This document shows positions 44,098 to 52,743 of a DNA stretch of 64,000 nt, piece by piece. The stretch spans positions 744,001 through 808,000 of the forward strand of contig NZ_FOZK01000001.1 of the NCBI RefSeq assembly GCF_900114435.1, written 5' to 3'. How positions within the stretch are numbered: position 1 is the first letter of the stretch; each line of letters opens with the position of its first letter. Below the pieces are notes generated by a model. The model did no database searches, was not told the DNA's origin, and was given only the letters and a program-made list of their open reading frames with translations. The translations under genes and the position numbers were made by a program. Source of the DNA: Halomicrobium zhouii (GTDB lineage Archaea; Halobacteriota; Halobacteria; Halobacteriales; Haloarculaceae).

Positions 44098-45159
44098 ATG
44101 TCTAAGAGAGCACTCATAACTGGCGTCACCGGACAGGACGGTTCTTATCTGGCAGAGATTCTACTAGATAAGGGATACGAAGTCCACGGAACCATTCGAC
44201 GCGGATCTACGTTCAACACACAGCGTATCGACCATATCTTTCAGGATCCCCACGACGACCAGATCCCGTTTCATACGCACTACGGTGAGATGACCGATGC
44301 GAGCAATATCAGTCGATTGATCGAGGATATCGAGCCTGACGAAATCTACAATCTCGCCGCACAGAGCAACGTCGCAGTTTCGTTTGACCAGCCCCAGTAC
44401 ACTACGGACACCAACGCTCTCGGGACACTTCGAGTTCTGGATGCGATCCGTGAATCCAGAATCGATACTCGGTTCTATCACGCTTCTACCAGCGAACTCT
44501 ACGGCGGTCAAACGAGTGAGCCGTTGAACGAACAGTCTCCGTTCCGGCCGCGTAGCCCGTACGCCTGTTCGAAACTGTACGCCCACTGGATCACTATCAA
44601 CTACCGGCAGTCGTACGGCCTCCACGCTAGCAACGGGATCTGCTTCAATCACGAATCGCCTCGACGCGGGAAGCGATTCGTGACGCGAAAGATTACCCGC
44701 GCTGTTGCGAAGATCAACGCCGGCTACCAGGACAAACTGTATCTTGGCAACCTCGACGCGAAGCGCGACTGGGGATACGCTCCCGAGTATGTCGAAGGGA
44801 TGTGGCAGATCGTGAATCAGGATGATCCGGACGATTACGTCCTCGCCACGGGCGAGACGAATACCGTCCGCGAGTTCGCGACGAAGGCCTTCGAGGTGAT
44901 TGGAATTGACATCACGTGGGAAGGCGATGGCGTCGACGAACGGGGGATCGACAGTTCAACGGGCGAGAAGCTGGTCGAAGTCGATCCCCGGTACTTCAGG
45001 CCCAACGAGGTCGACACTCTCATCGGCGATCCGACCAGGGCAGAGACCGAACTCGGCTGGAAAGCCGAAACGTCGCTCGACGGGCTGGTCGAACGGATGG
45101 TCCAGAACGACGTCGACAAGGTTGAAACCGAGGGTGAAGTCGGTCTAGACTATCTGTGA
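44098..45159 (+). CDS. gmd: GDP-mannose 4,6-dehydratase
   Basis: GMD converts GDP-D-mannose to GDP-4-keto-6-deoxy-D-mannose with bound NADP. The 353-residue SDR shows [56 protein letters not shown] (catalytic Ser/Thr and Glu), [10 protein letters not shown] (Tyr, Lys) and [38 protein letters not shown] lies near the C-terminus. This is the common entry to fucose, perosamine, rhamnose and colitose. It is the third gene of the ColD-GFS-GMD row, all on one strand with gaps of about 40 bp. Confidence 0.95.
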   Translation: MSKRALITGVTGQDGSYLAEILLDKGYEVHGTIRRGSTFNTQRIDHIFQDPHDDQIPFHTHYGEMTDASNISRLIEDIEPDEIYNLAAQSNVAVSFDQPQYTTDTNALGTLRVLDAIRESRIDTRFYHASTSELYGGQTSEPLNEQSPFRPRSPYACSKLYAHWITINYRQSYGLHASNGICFNHESPRRGKRFVTRKITRAVAKINAGYQDKLYLGNLDAKRDWGYAPEYVEGMWQIVNQDDPDDYVLATGETNTVREFATKAFEVIGIDITWEGDGVDERGIDSSTGEKLVEVDPRYFRPNEVDTLIGDPTRAETELGWKAETSLDGLVERMVQNDVDKVETEGEVGLDYL

Positions 45160-45244
45160 CGTACGGGGCTGGACCCATGAGCGGAACAGAAATCGAGCTG
45201 TTAGCGGAGATACATCTATCCCTCTGTAACCGTAGGGCGAGAGA

Positions 45245-47155
45245 ATGAGAGACCGGCTCACCATGGACGTCAAAGGATTCAACGAACGGCATTTCGATCT
45301 CGTTATCTTGCTCGCACTGCTGTATCTGATTGTTTATTCTCTGTATCCGACGTATCTGGCATTCGAGACCACGCTAGAGCACGTCTTGATTATACTCTTC
45401 GTATTGTTGCATCTTTCCGGGTTCTACGCCTTCGCCCGGTATTACGATCTCAAACCTGTAGCATTTCGAATACCATCACCGCTCGAACCGAACAGATGGC
45501 TGACGCTGGCGGCCCTGGGATATCTCCTTCTTCAGGCCGTCGCAATGCCGAGGGTCATCCCCACTGGTGGCGATGTCGCGTCACACGCGACGATAAACTT
45601 CATCTTCCACAGACATATCAACAACGCCGGGTTGTTTGGAACCCCGGCGGTTGTGAAAGTAGCAGCAGTTCTGCTGATCCTGCTGGCACTACTGTATTGT
45701 ATCTCAACAGTTGACCAAGTCAACCCCGCTCTCCTACTTGGTGGTGTCTTCGTTGTTGGCCTGCTTGCTCTCCGCTATGATATGACTACTGGTGAACAGA
45801 TGAGGGCCAGCATGCCCGACTACTTCATCTCCAACGTCGTTCGATTCCCCCCGTTTGCCGCTCTGATTTACATCTTCTCGACTGCCCTGTTCGGCTACAG
45901 CGAACCGGTTATTCTGGGGATCCAGAGCGTTTTCTTCATTCTGTCGTCGATTGTCCTGTACAATCTCGCCAGACAGTATCGCGGCGAGACGGTCGCGCTT
46001 GGTGCGGCAGTGGTGTTTCTCTTCTCACCGATATCGATCTTTTACGGCCATCTCACGTATATTGAGCCAGCGATGACGTTCTTCATGCTGTTGTCTACGT
46101 ATTATTTATTCCAATACGTACAATCCAAAGAGGTCTCAGAACTAGTGTTGGCCTCTATCCTCCTGTCGGCCGCCTTCCTTTTCAAACGGCCTGCAATCGT
46201 CGCTACACCCCTTCTCTTGTTGTCTGTCGTCTACTTGAACCGACATAACTGGACTATCACGATTCGAGATCTTACTGGTGTGTATCTCGGAACTGCACCG
46301 ATGATACCGTGGCTCTACGTCAGCAACAAATACGTCTGGCGGAGCTACGATTTCACACCGGGAAATTGGCTCAGTGAATCAGCTTTCACGTATCTGTTTG
46401 CCCTTCCTGGCCAAGTCACTGTATTCGTGTCTGCGCTCTTTCTGGTAGGGCTTCCAGTAGCGGTGTACTCCGAGAGAGACGCGTTCACCGCCTATTCCAT
46501 CGGAATAATCGGAATTTTCTACGTCTTCTTCACGTCAGACGCCTGGTTAGGAGTGCACCGGTTCGTGTTACCGTACCTTCCATTCGTGATCGTCATCGCG
46601 GTTTCCGCAATTTCAGTCGTCAAACGTTCAGTCGGCACCCAGCAGCTGAACTACGCTGTCGGTGGTCTCGTCATACTGGTCATTCTCTCCCAGCTCGCGA
46701 TTCCGCCGGCTATCTCGGGATCGATGTATACGGTCTCGGACCAATCGGACACGCCCAGAGATGTTATAGCGGAGTACAGATACGATCTCGCTTTCCAATA
46801 CGTTGACTCGACTGTTGCAGAGGACCAAGTCGTGATCTCGCTCCATCAGGCATGTTGCCCACCACACAGGTTTTATCTGCGAAAATCCGGGATGGGACGA
46901 TCAATACTTGCTATCACGCCAGATAGTAAGGTCGAATCAGAGGCCGATTTAGCAGACGTTATCGTCAAGCGAGAAGCGGATGTTGTTTTAATTCCGGTGT
47001 ACGGCAACACTATTATCTCTGAGCAGGCACTGGATTCCGTCAACCAGTACGGCTACGTCGACAACGTAACCAGTGTCGGTAACGGCCGTGGGACGATACG
47101 TATCATTCACGTAAATAAGACAGTGGCGGCAAGCACTACCAGCCCTCAATACTAG
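45245..47155 (+). CDS. GT39-like membrane glycosyltransferase (GT-C)
   Basis: This 636-residue protein (or 630 from ATG 45263) has about 12 membrane segments. An external C-terminal domain of about 140 residues follows (SDTPRDVIAEYRYDLAFQYVDSTVAEDQVV...). The loop after helix 3 holds TGGDVASHATINFIFHRHINN, and loop 2 has RFPPFAALIYIF..., resembling PMT/ArnT-type GT39 proteins. The fold suits a lipid-phosphate-sugar donor, with transfer at the outer membrane face. Possibly joins sugars made by the neighbouring pathway. The gene is AT-richer than the gmd genes before it. No clear DD/DE pair seen. Confidence 0.72.
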   Translation: MRDRLTMDVKGFNERHFDLVILLALLYLIVYSLYPTYLAFETTLEHVLIILFVLLHLSGFYAFARYYDLKPVAFRIPSPLEPNRWLTLAALGYLLLQAVAMPRVIPTGGDVASHATINFIFHRHINNAGLFGTPAVVKVAAVLLILLALLYCISTVDQVNPALLLGGVFVVGLLALRYDMTTGEQMRASMPDYFISNVVRFPPFAALIYIFSTALFGYSEPVILGIQSVFFILSSIVLYNLARQYRGETVALGAAVVFLFSPISIFYGHLTYIEPAMTFFMLLSTYYLFQYVQSKEVSELVLASILLSAAFLFKRPAIVATPLLLLSVVYLNRHNWTITIRDLTGVYLGTAPMIPWLYVSNKYVWRSYDFTPGNWLSESAFTYLFALPGQVTVFVSALFLVGLPVAVYSERDAFTAYSIGIIGIFYVFFTSDAWLGVHRFVLPYLPFVIVIAVSAISVVKRSVGTQQLNYAVGGLVILVILSQLAIPPAISGSMYTVSDQSDTPRDVIAEYRYDLAFQYVDSTVAEDQVVISLHQACCPPHRFYLRKSGMGRSILAITPDSKVESEADLADVIVKREADVVLIPVYGNTIISEQALDSVNQYGYVDNVTSVGNGRGTIRIIHVNKTVAASTTSPQY

Positions 47156-47225
47156 TCTAGACAAATCATCAGTATCGCGACTACCTCCAGAAGAGTTAAT
47201 GTATTCGATTTTCGTTTTCCTAGCA

Positions 47226-47900
47226 ATGGATGTATCTATAGTCATCTTAACGCTCAATGAGTACGAAGGAGTCAAAGAGATTCTTCCACGTATTCAAGAT
47301 GAATGGGCGAACGAAATTCTCTTTGTGGATGGTGGGTCCACCGACGGTACGGTCGAATTCGCCAGAGAAAGTGGTTACCAAGTAGTCCAACAGTCTAAAC
47401 CAGGACGAGGGAACGCCTTTAGGGAGGGGCTTGCGAAAACGTCCGGCGACATTATCGTCTTTTTCAGCCCCGACGGGAACGAAGTCCCAGAAGATATACC
47501 GAAACTCGTCGATCGAGTCAAAGACGGGTACGATATGGCCATCGCATCACGATTCGCTTCAGGGGCTGAGACAGATGATGCTACGCCGTTGCACTGGTTC
47601 GGCAATAGGCTGTTTACAGTGACAATTAATTCACTATTCGGCGGGTCGCTAATGGATGCGGTTAATGGATTCCGAGCTATCCGGCGAGACTGCATGGAAT
47701 CAATAGATACAGATGCTGATCACTTCGACATCGAAGTGCAAATGACGATGCGGGCACTCAATGATGGATATTCTATCTGTGAGATCCCGACCCACGAGCC
47801 AGAACGAATCGGAGGCGAACCAGAGTTATCGACGTTTATCGATGGAATGCGGTTGATGCGAACAATTCTACGGGAGTACCACACGACGAAATTAAGGTGA
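47226..47900 (+). CDS. Glycosyltransferase family 2 (dolichyl-phosphate sugar synthase type)
   Basis: This 224-residue enzyme has a single GT-A domain: VSIVILTLNEYEGVKEILPRI, ILFVDGGSTDGT, KPGRGNAFREGL, DIIVFFSPDGNEVPEDIPKL (the usual DAD/DxD aspartate position reads SPDGN), and NGFRAIRR. No C-terminal membrane helices, as in the short polyprenyl-P-mannose/glucose synthases. It could make a lipid-phosphate sugar for the GT39-like enzyme upstream. ATG 47226 (MDVSIVIL) directly precedes the first strand; the longer frame adds MYSIFVFLA. Confidence 0.88.
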   Translation: MDVSIVILTLNEYEGVKEILPRIQDEWANEILFVDGGSTDGTVEFARESGYQVVQQSKPGRGNAFREGLAKTSGDIIVFFSPDGNEVPEDIPKLVDRVKDGYDMAIASRFASGAETDDATPLHWFGNRLFTVTINSLFGGSLMDAVNGFRAIRRDCMESIDTDADHFDIEVQMTMRALNDGYSICEIPTHEPERIGGEPELSTFIDGMRLMRTILREYHTTKLR

Positions 47901-47973
47901 GAGTTGGCCCACTAAAATTCTGCTGGAATGGGCAATGAGTAAGCCGAGTTCAATTTGTTTAACATCTTACTGC

Positions 47974-48339
47974 TCAAGAGCCAACGTCCACACCGACCAA
48001 TGAAACACCGACGAATATGAGAAACGTTCCCACGAATGTCATTGTGTCTACTTGTTCGCCGAGCAGAAACGCACTCGTCAAAACCACCAGAGCATAGGTA
48101 AGCCCTAAAAATGGGAACGCAACTGAGAGATTGGTTTCCGTCAGTGTAACGACATAGAGAACTAAACTGAATCCATACAGCAAGATTCCAGCAACGAGTG
48201 GTATTGGGATAGAGGTAGCGAAAGAAACAGGACTAACTTGAGAAAATGAAGGAATGGAATCAGCCCCCAGTTTAAGTAACAACTGAGCACTAGTATTGAG
48301 CACCACCACAACTAGAAGTTGAAGGAGTATTCGATTCAT
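47974..48339 (-). CDS. EamA/EmrE-like four-helix membrane protein (ArnE/ArnF-like)
   Basis: This 121-residue protein has four hydrophobic helices (about 4-20, 45-68, 74-93, 98-116). Its pattern resembles single-domain EamA/SMR proteins: NTSAQLLLKLGAD, LTETNLSVAFPFLGLTYALVVLTSAFLLGEQV and FVGTFLIFVGVSLVG. In bacteria such small proteins flip lipid-phosphate sugars (ArnE/F, GtrA-like role). Placed beside a lipid-P-sugar synthase, this would fit flipping of that lipid, but the assignment is by context. Confidence 0.75.
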   Translation of the reverse strand: MNRILLQLLVVVVLNTSAQLLLKLGADSIPSFSQVSPVSFATSIPIPLVAGILLYGFSLVLYVVTLTETNLSVAFPFLGLTYALVVLTSAFLLGEQVDTMTFVGTFLIFVGVSLVGVDVGS

Positions 48340-48611
48340 AGAACGAAGGATTTCATGGGCACTCTGGACATTTTATACGGTTTGCTTAAAAGTGTGGCGT
48401 TTGCGATGGTGCAACTAAGTCGCTTGATTATTCGTGGTAGGTGAAATCTCAAGGGCGGCACCGATTTGTTCTACGCACGATTAATCGCCAATCTTGTAGT
48501 CTTTAACTCCTGCAAAGATGTGTGTCGATCTCTAGGGTGGAAAGGGTTCAGACAAACCAACATTGACACCACGCCAAAACAAATATGTGTGGATTATCCA
48601 ACTGTTCGCGT
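48340..48611. other. Right edge of the glycan island, no gene seen
   Basis: The 272 bp hold AT-rich sequence without a convincing gene. The composition shifts to high GC from about 48610 on. Confidence 0.3.
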
Positions 48612-49499
48612 ATGGCCGCCTATCGGTTCCGGGTCAAGTATGACTGTGAGCCGACGTCGCTGTGGCGGGACATCGTCGTCGGCGCGGAAAGGACCATCGC
48701 TGAGTTACAAACAGAAATTAACGCCGCGGTCGGACTCGACCAAGATCACCTGTGGTTCGTCGGGACCGACGAAAACTACTGGAACAGCGACGTCGCCTGC
48801 CAGAATCCACGAGAGTACGAAGAATAACCCAGTCCCAGCCCGTTGCCGGACCTCGGGCAGAGTGAGAACGCGGGCCCCGTAACCATTGGTGAGCTGACCC
48901 GACAGCTCGGGCTCGAACAGTACGACCGGATTAGCTACCTCTACGACTACGGGGACGAGTGGCGCTTCTACGGCATCCTCAAAGAGATACTGAGCGACGA
49001 GCCGAACGACGCGGAGCCGACGGTCGTGAAAGCGAAGGGCGACTCCATTGACCAGTACGAACGGACGAGCCCAAGCGAAAGCGCTGACGACGAAGCCCTG
49101 CCGGACCCCCTCGATTCGGTGCTCCCCGAGACCGCCGTGCCCGTCGCGGATCTCCGCGCGTTAGAAGACCGGGACGACGTCGTCCACGTCATCCCGCTGC
49201 TCTCCGTCGAAACCGGGTTCGGCGCCGTCTGCGAGCGCTTCGCCATCCAGTTCGAGGACCACGGGTACGTCCTCGAAAATTTCCAGCCCGGCTGGCAGGT
49301 CGTCGCGGACGTCGACGGGGGCAACGAAACGGAAGAGAACCTCTTGGCCGACCTCGCGTCGGCGGTGCGCGACTGGCACGCCGAAATCGCGGAGATCTCG
49401 GGGGCGATGACGGGCCAGCACTTCGACGAGGAGACCGTCGAGTCGATGCACGTCGAACTGGACGCGGAACTCGAACGGAAGGGCTACGGGCACCTGTAA
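48612..49499 (+). pseudogene. pRiA4b ORF-3-like protein interrupted by one in-frame stop
   Basis: MAAYRFRVKYDCEP...LWFVGTDENYWNSDVACQ is followed in the same frame by TAA (48825-48827). The frame then resumes with GPVTIGELTRQLGLEQYDRISYLYDYGDEWRFYGIL up to 49499. The parts together form the plasmid pRiA4b ORF-3-like domain (IS1096 TnpR-like; YDYGDEWRF signature) plus a longer C-terminal region. The single nonsense codon splits it into parts of 71 and about 219 residues. An internal start (TTG 48843) might rescue the second part. Role of the family unknown; often found near mobile elements. Confidence 0.72.
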
Positions 49500-49772
49500 C
49501 CCCGCTGGAGTCTTTCTCCTGTCACGATGGCATATTCCAGTCCACGTGAGACGGCCGTCGAATCGATGAGCGCTGGCGAAGTGGAAGCCCTACCCGGCCG
49601 GGCGGTTGCTGAGCGGCAAGGAAGCGTGACCCGCCGCGGACGCGGCGGGTTCGGGAAGGGGGGTGGGGAATTCATTCGAGAGCGCGTGCCGAAGGCCGCG
49701 CGAGCGATAGCTGTCCCTGGAGTCTTCGTGAGCGAAGCGAACGAAGGCTCAGGAGACGAGCAAAGCGAGTCT
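49500..49772. other. GC-rich noncoding region with small palindromes
   Basis: A long open frame crosses it on the plus strand but has the low-complexity look of noncoding GC-rich DNA. Short inverted repeats such as GAGCGAAGCGAACG and AGGAGACGAGCAAAGCGAGTCTCC are present. Confidence 0.4.
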
Positions 49773-49896
49773 CCTGGTGGACTGAAAGGGCGAGGCCGGT
49801 CGCGGGGGCTGAGCCGGGCCCTATCCGAGCGACGGAGGAGCGAGGATATCCCGCTCAGGGCGCGCGAGCGCGCCGAGGGCTTTCGACGTGTTTGCA
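49773..49896 (-). repeat. Dispersed about 150-bp repeat, copy B (inverted, shorter)
   Basis: Read on the minus strand it starts TGCAAACACGTCGAAAGCCC and ends CTCGCCCTTTCAGTCCACC, the same termini as copy A at 23027. The inner part is diverged. It is in the opposite orientation to copies A and C. A and B bracket the glycan island. Confidence 0.75.
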
Positions 49897-49935
49897 GTGC
49901 CACAACTCACGTCGACCGGAATACCCATTATGACC

Positions 49936-49951
49936 GCGATAATATTATCGC
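49936..49951. promoter_or_regulatory. Perfect 16-bp palindrome before the ATPase gene
   Basis: GCGATAATATTATCGC is a perfect inverted repeat that ends 7 bp before ATG 49959. It is AT-rich inside a GC-rich zone and may be an operator for a dimeric repressor overlapping the start of transcription. Confidence 0.55.
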
Positions 49952-49958
49952 ACGCATA

Positions 49959-51329
49959 ATGATCGACAGGGAGGCAGAACGGGAGTGGGCCACCTCACAC
50001 CTCGAGAGGGACGACCGTCAGCTCCTGGTTCTCTATGGCCGACGCCGCGTCGGGAAGACGACGCTCGTCACGCACGTCCTCGAACAGTCCGACACACAGT
50101 CGGTATACTATCTCTGTGATCAGCGAGGCACGGAGCCGAACGCACGCGCGTTCGCCGAGCAGTGTGCGGACGCGCTCGACGACGTCCCACCGGCCGTCGA
50201 CGGCTTCGTGGACGCGTTCCGGTACCTCGCCAGGCGCGTCGACGGGCCATTCGTCGTCGCACTCGACGAGTTCTCGTATCTCGTGGCGGAAGACGAGAGC
50301 GTCCCGTCGGTGTTCCAGACCATCGTCGACGACGTCCTCGACGGGACCGAGATCTCGCTCGTCCTGCTCGGGTCGTCAATTTCGATGATGGAGGAGGGGG
50401 TTCTGAGCTACGAGAGTCCGCTCTATGGCCGTCGAACCGGGCAGTGGCGGCTGGAACCGATGACAGCGGGACAGGCGGCGGGGTTCTTTCCGGAATACGA
50501 CGCCGAAGCACTGGTCCGCACCTATGGCGTCGTCGGCGGGATCCCGGCGTACCTCGCACAGTTCGACGCCGACGCGGACCTGCTGACGAACGTCGAAAGA
50601 CACGTCCTCTCGAAAGGGGCATTCCTCTACGAGGAACCGGAATTTCTGCTTCGCCAGGAACTCAGGGAACCCGCGACGTACATGGCTATCCTCGAAGCGA
50701 TCGCGGGCGGCGCGAGTCGAGTCACCGAAATCGCGAACGAAATCGGGAAGGACGCGAGTGGGCTGTCCAGATACCTCGCAAACCTCGACGGACTCGCACT
50801 CGTCGAGCGAGAGACGCCGGTTACGGACCCCGACGGTCGGGGGATGTATCGACTGAGCGATCACTTTCTCCGGTTCTGGTTTCGCTACGTCCTGCCGAAC
50901 CGAGCCACGCTCGAACAGGGACACACGACACCGGTCCGCAGAGCGGTCGAGGAGACCTTTCCCACGCACGTTAGCTGGACGTTCGAAGACGTCTGCCGAC
51001 AGGCGGTTCGAACGCCGGCGTTTCCGGTGCGGTGTTCGCGGGTCGGCCGCTGGTGGTACAATGAGATGGAGGTCGACGTGGCGGGCGTGAACGAACGGGA
51101 CGAGACGCTGCTGCTCGGCGAGTGCAAGTGGACCGCAGACGCTGTGGGCCGCGGGCTGCTCGCCGACCTGGAGGCGACAGAACCGAACGTCCGCTGGCAC
51201 GGAAGCGAACGTTCGGTCAGCTACGCGCTCTTCTCCAAGTCTGGATTTACCCCGGACTTACGGGACGTGGCGGCAGAACGCGACGACGTCCACCTGCTTT
51301 CGGTCCAGGATCTGATGGAGCTCTTCTGA
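49959..51329 (+). CDS. AAA-type ATPase with DUF234-like C-terminal nuclease domain
   Basis: This 456-residue protein belongs to the archaeal ATPase family. Walker A is YGRRRVGKTTL (about residues 24-34) and Walker B is VVALDEFSYL. A sensor-like LVLLGSSISMME follows, then the arginine-rich GRRTGQW. Residues about 250-320 form a winged helix (AGGASRVTEIANEIGKDASGLSRYL). The C-terminal DUF234-type domain has VDVAGVNERDETLLLGECKW (D...E-x-K, restriction-endonuclease fold). Such proteins are common in archaeal accessory zones and may act in defence or element maintenance. The start at 49959 follows the palindrome; the longer frame covers the dispersed repeat. Confidence 0.9.
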   Translation: MIDREAEREWATSHLERDDRQLLVLYGRRRVGKTTLVTHVLEQSDTQSVYYLCDQRGTEPNARAFAEQCADALDDVPPAVDGFVDAFRYLARRVDGPFVVALDEFSYLVAEDESVPSVFQTIVDDVLDGTEISLVLLGSSISMMEEGVLSYESPLYGRRTGQWRLEPMTAGQAAGFFPEYDAEALVRTYGVVGGIPAYLAQFDADADLLTNVERHVLSKGAFLYEEPEFLLRQELREPATYMAILEAIAGGASRVTEIANEIGKDASGLSRYLANLDGLALVERETPVTDPDGRGMYRLSDHFLRFWFRYVLPNRATLEQGHTTPVRRAVEETFPTHVSWTFEDVCRQAVRTPAFPVRCSRVGRWWYNEMEVDVAGVNERDETLLLGECKWTADAVGRGLLADLEATEPNVRWHGSERSVSYALFSKSGFTPDLRDVAAERDDVHLLSVQDLMELF

Positions 51330-51609
51330 CGGGCGAGTCGATGGCGGTGACCCGCCGACAGTCGAACTGCGAGGAACCGAGTCGCAGCCGAAGCCCGTCG
51401 ACTCCGCGACGAATTCTCGTGAGCCCGATCGGGAACGAAAGCGATGAGCGCCCACGACCTTCTATCTGTCCGGCCCAATCGGATCGCGACGTCATCGAGG
51501 ACCTCGAACGAAGCCGAATGCATCTTCGCGAGTTTCGTTACGCTCAGGTTTCGGATAGCCAGACTGCACTGGCAAAACGCTTGTATACATCGCACACAAA
51601 GCATACGCC

Positions 51610-51900
51610 ATGGGAACGATCTCCGCCCGGGTGCCCGATGAACTCGAATCTGATCTCGAGGAGTACCTCGAAGACGAGCACCTCGACAGGAGTACGGCCG
51701 TCCGGAAGCTCCTCACGGAAGGGCTCGAAGAGTGGCGTCGCGAACGAGCGCTCGAACGGCTCGCCGACGGTCGCATCACGTTTAGCAGGGCGGCAGAGGT
51801 CGCCGACATGTCGGTCTGGGACTTCGCCCGGTTGGCGAAGGAACGCGACATCACGTGGGTGTCGGGCGACCACGTCGGCGACGACCTCGAGGACCTGTGA
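51610..51900 (+). CDS. UPF0175 family antitoxin
   Basis: This 96-residue protein opens with a ribbon-helix-helix-like part (TISARVPDELESDLEEYLEDEHLDRSTAVRKLLTEGLEEW). It continues with the UPF0175 helix-turn-helix, RITFSRAAEVADMSVWDFARLAKERDI. Its TGA is immediately followed by the ATG of the DUF3368 gene, the standard antitoxin-toxin order. It would bind the toxin and the operon promoter. A TATA-like TTGTATACA lies at about 51580, about 28 bp upstream. Confidence 0.88.
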   Translation: MGTISARVPDELESDLEEYLEDEHLDRSTAVRKLLTEGLEEWRRERALERLADGRITFSRAAEVADMSVWDFARLAKERDITWVSGDHVGDDLEDL

Positions 51901-52413
51901 ATGTGGGTCTTCGACGCGACGCCGCTCATCTACCTCGCGAAAGTGAATCGGCTCGACGTTGTTGAGTTCCTTGACGACCCCCGTCTCGTTCCAGAACCTG
52001 TGTACGGCGAAGTCGTCGACGCCGGTCTCGAAGCGGGATATCCCGGCGCGCGTCGGATCGAACGACAGGTCGACGACGGCGTCTTCGAAGTTGCCGCTGT
52101 TCCCGAGACGAGTCTCGCAACACGACTCGAAGACAACGACAGCCTCAGCGAAGCAGACGTCGCCGTGCTCGTCTGTGCAGCCGAACGGGACGCCGTCGCA
52201 GTGATGGACGAAGCCTACGGTCGCGACGTCGCGGCGACCGAGGGGATCGACACGCGAGGAACTGCCTACCTCGTCTTGTCTGCGGTATCCGATGGGACGA
52301 TCAGCGTTCAGGAAGGCCGGGATATCATCGACAAGATGATAGACGCTGGCTGGTTCTGTGCGCCCGACGTATACACCCGCATCGTCGGCAAGCTCGACTC
52401 GTTCGAGAAGTGA
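51901..52413 (+). CDS. DUF3368 PIN-like nuclease toxin
   Basis: This 170-residue PIN-fold protein has the acidic metal residues D5 in VFDATPLIYLAKV, E in VPEPVYGEVVD, E in LSEADVAVLVCAAE, and D in VAVMDEAYGR. DUF3368 proteins with UPF0175 partners form VapBC-like toxin-antitoxin systems; the toxin is a likely RNase. It is directly adjacent to the antitoxin, with no gap. Confidence 0.88.
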   Translation: MWVFDATPLIYLAKVNRLDVVEFLDDPRLVPEPVYGEVVDAGLEAGYPGARRIERQVDDGVFEVAAVPETSLATRLEDNDSLSEADVAVLVCAAERDAVAVMDEAYGRDVAATEGIDTRGTAYLVLSAVSDGTISVQEGRDIIDKMIDAGWFCAPDVYTRIVGKLDSFEK

Positions 52414-52527
52414 GCGGTTACCAATCTCGCGAATCAATAGCGGGTGCGAGTGAGAAGTACGGCCGAACAGTAGACCGTTCCGCAACGGTTAAAACTCGGC
52501 CTGCCATTTCTCTATTTGCTACCACAC

Positions 52528-52600
52528 GGGCCGGTGGGGTAGCTTGGTATCCTTCGGCCTTCGGGTGGCCGTAACCGCAGTTCGAATCTGCGCCGGCCCA
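52528..52600 (+). tRNA. tRNA-Pro (CGG)
   Basis: The 73-nt cloverleaf has acceptor GGGCCGG/CCGGCCC with discriminator A and a D arm GGGGTAGCTTGGTATCC. The anticodon stem CGGCC/GGCCG has loop TTCGGGT (anticodon CGG), and the T arm is CGCAG-TTCGAAT-CTGCG. CCA is not encoded. An AT-rich promoter region lies upstream (TCTATTTGCT). Confidence 0.95.
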
Positions 52601-52656
52601 CTTCTCTCGCAACGCAATACGAGGAGCGTCAGCGACGAGTATCCGTTGGTGGAAGT

Positions 52657-52670
52657 GGGCACGCAGATTC
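52657..52670 (-). repeat. Inverted partial copy of the tRNA T-arm
   Basis: CGCAGATTCGAG here is the inverse complement of CTCGAATCTGCG, one base different from the T-arm of tRNA-Pro. It lies between the true tRNA end and the direct copy at 52723. Confidence 0.45.
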
Positions 52671-52722
52671 GAGCAAGGAAGTCACAGCCCGCGCAGCGAA
52701 GCGAGCAGGAATGTCTTCCCGT

Positions 52723-52743
52723 GTTCGAATCTGCGCCGGCCCA
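52723..52743 (+). repeat. Exact 21-bp copy of the tRNA-Pro 3' end (att-like)
   Basis: The bases repeat 52580-52600 exactly (T-arm from GTTCGAAT through CCGGCCCA) in direct orientation, 143 bp apart. This is what an integrase acting on a tRNA 3' end leaves as attL/attR. No integrase gene lies between, so it may be a scar or tandem site. Confidence 0.7.

Noticed and set aside
49527-49958. A 144-codon N-terminal extension of the ATPase gene
   Set aside because: It runs across dispersed repeat copy B and low-complexity GC-rich sequence. The family N-terminus (Walker A about 25 residues in) fits ATG 49959.
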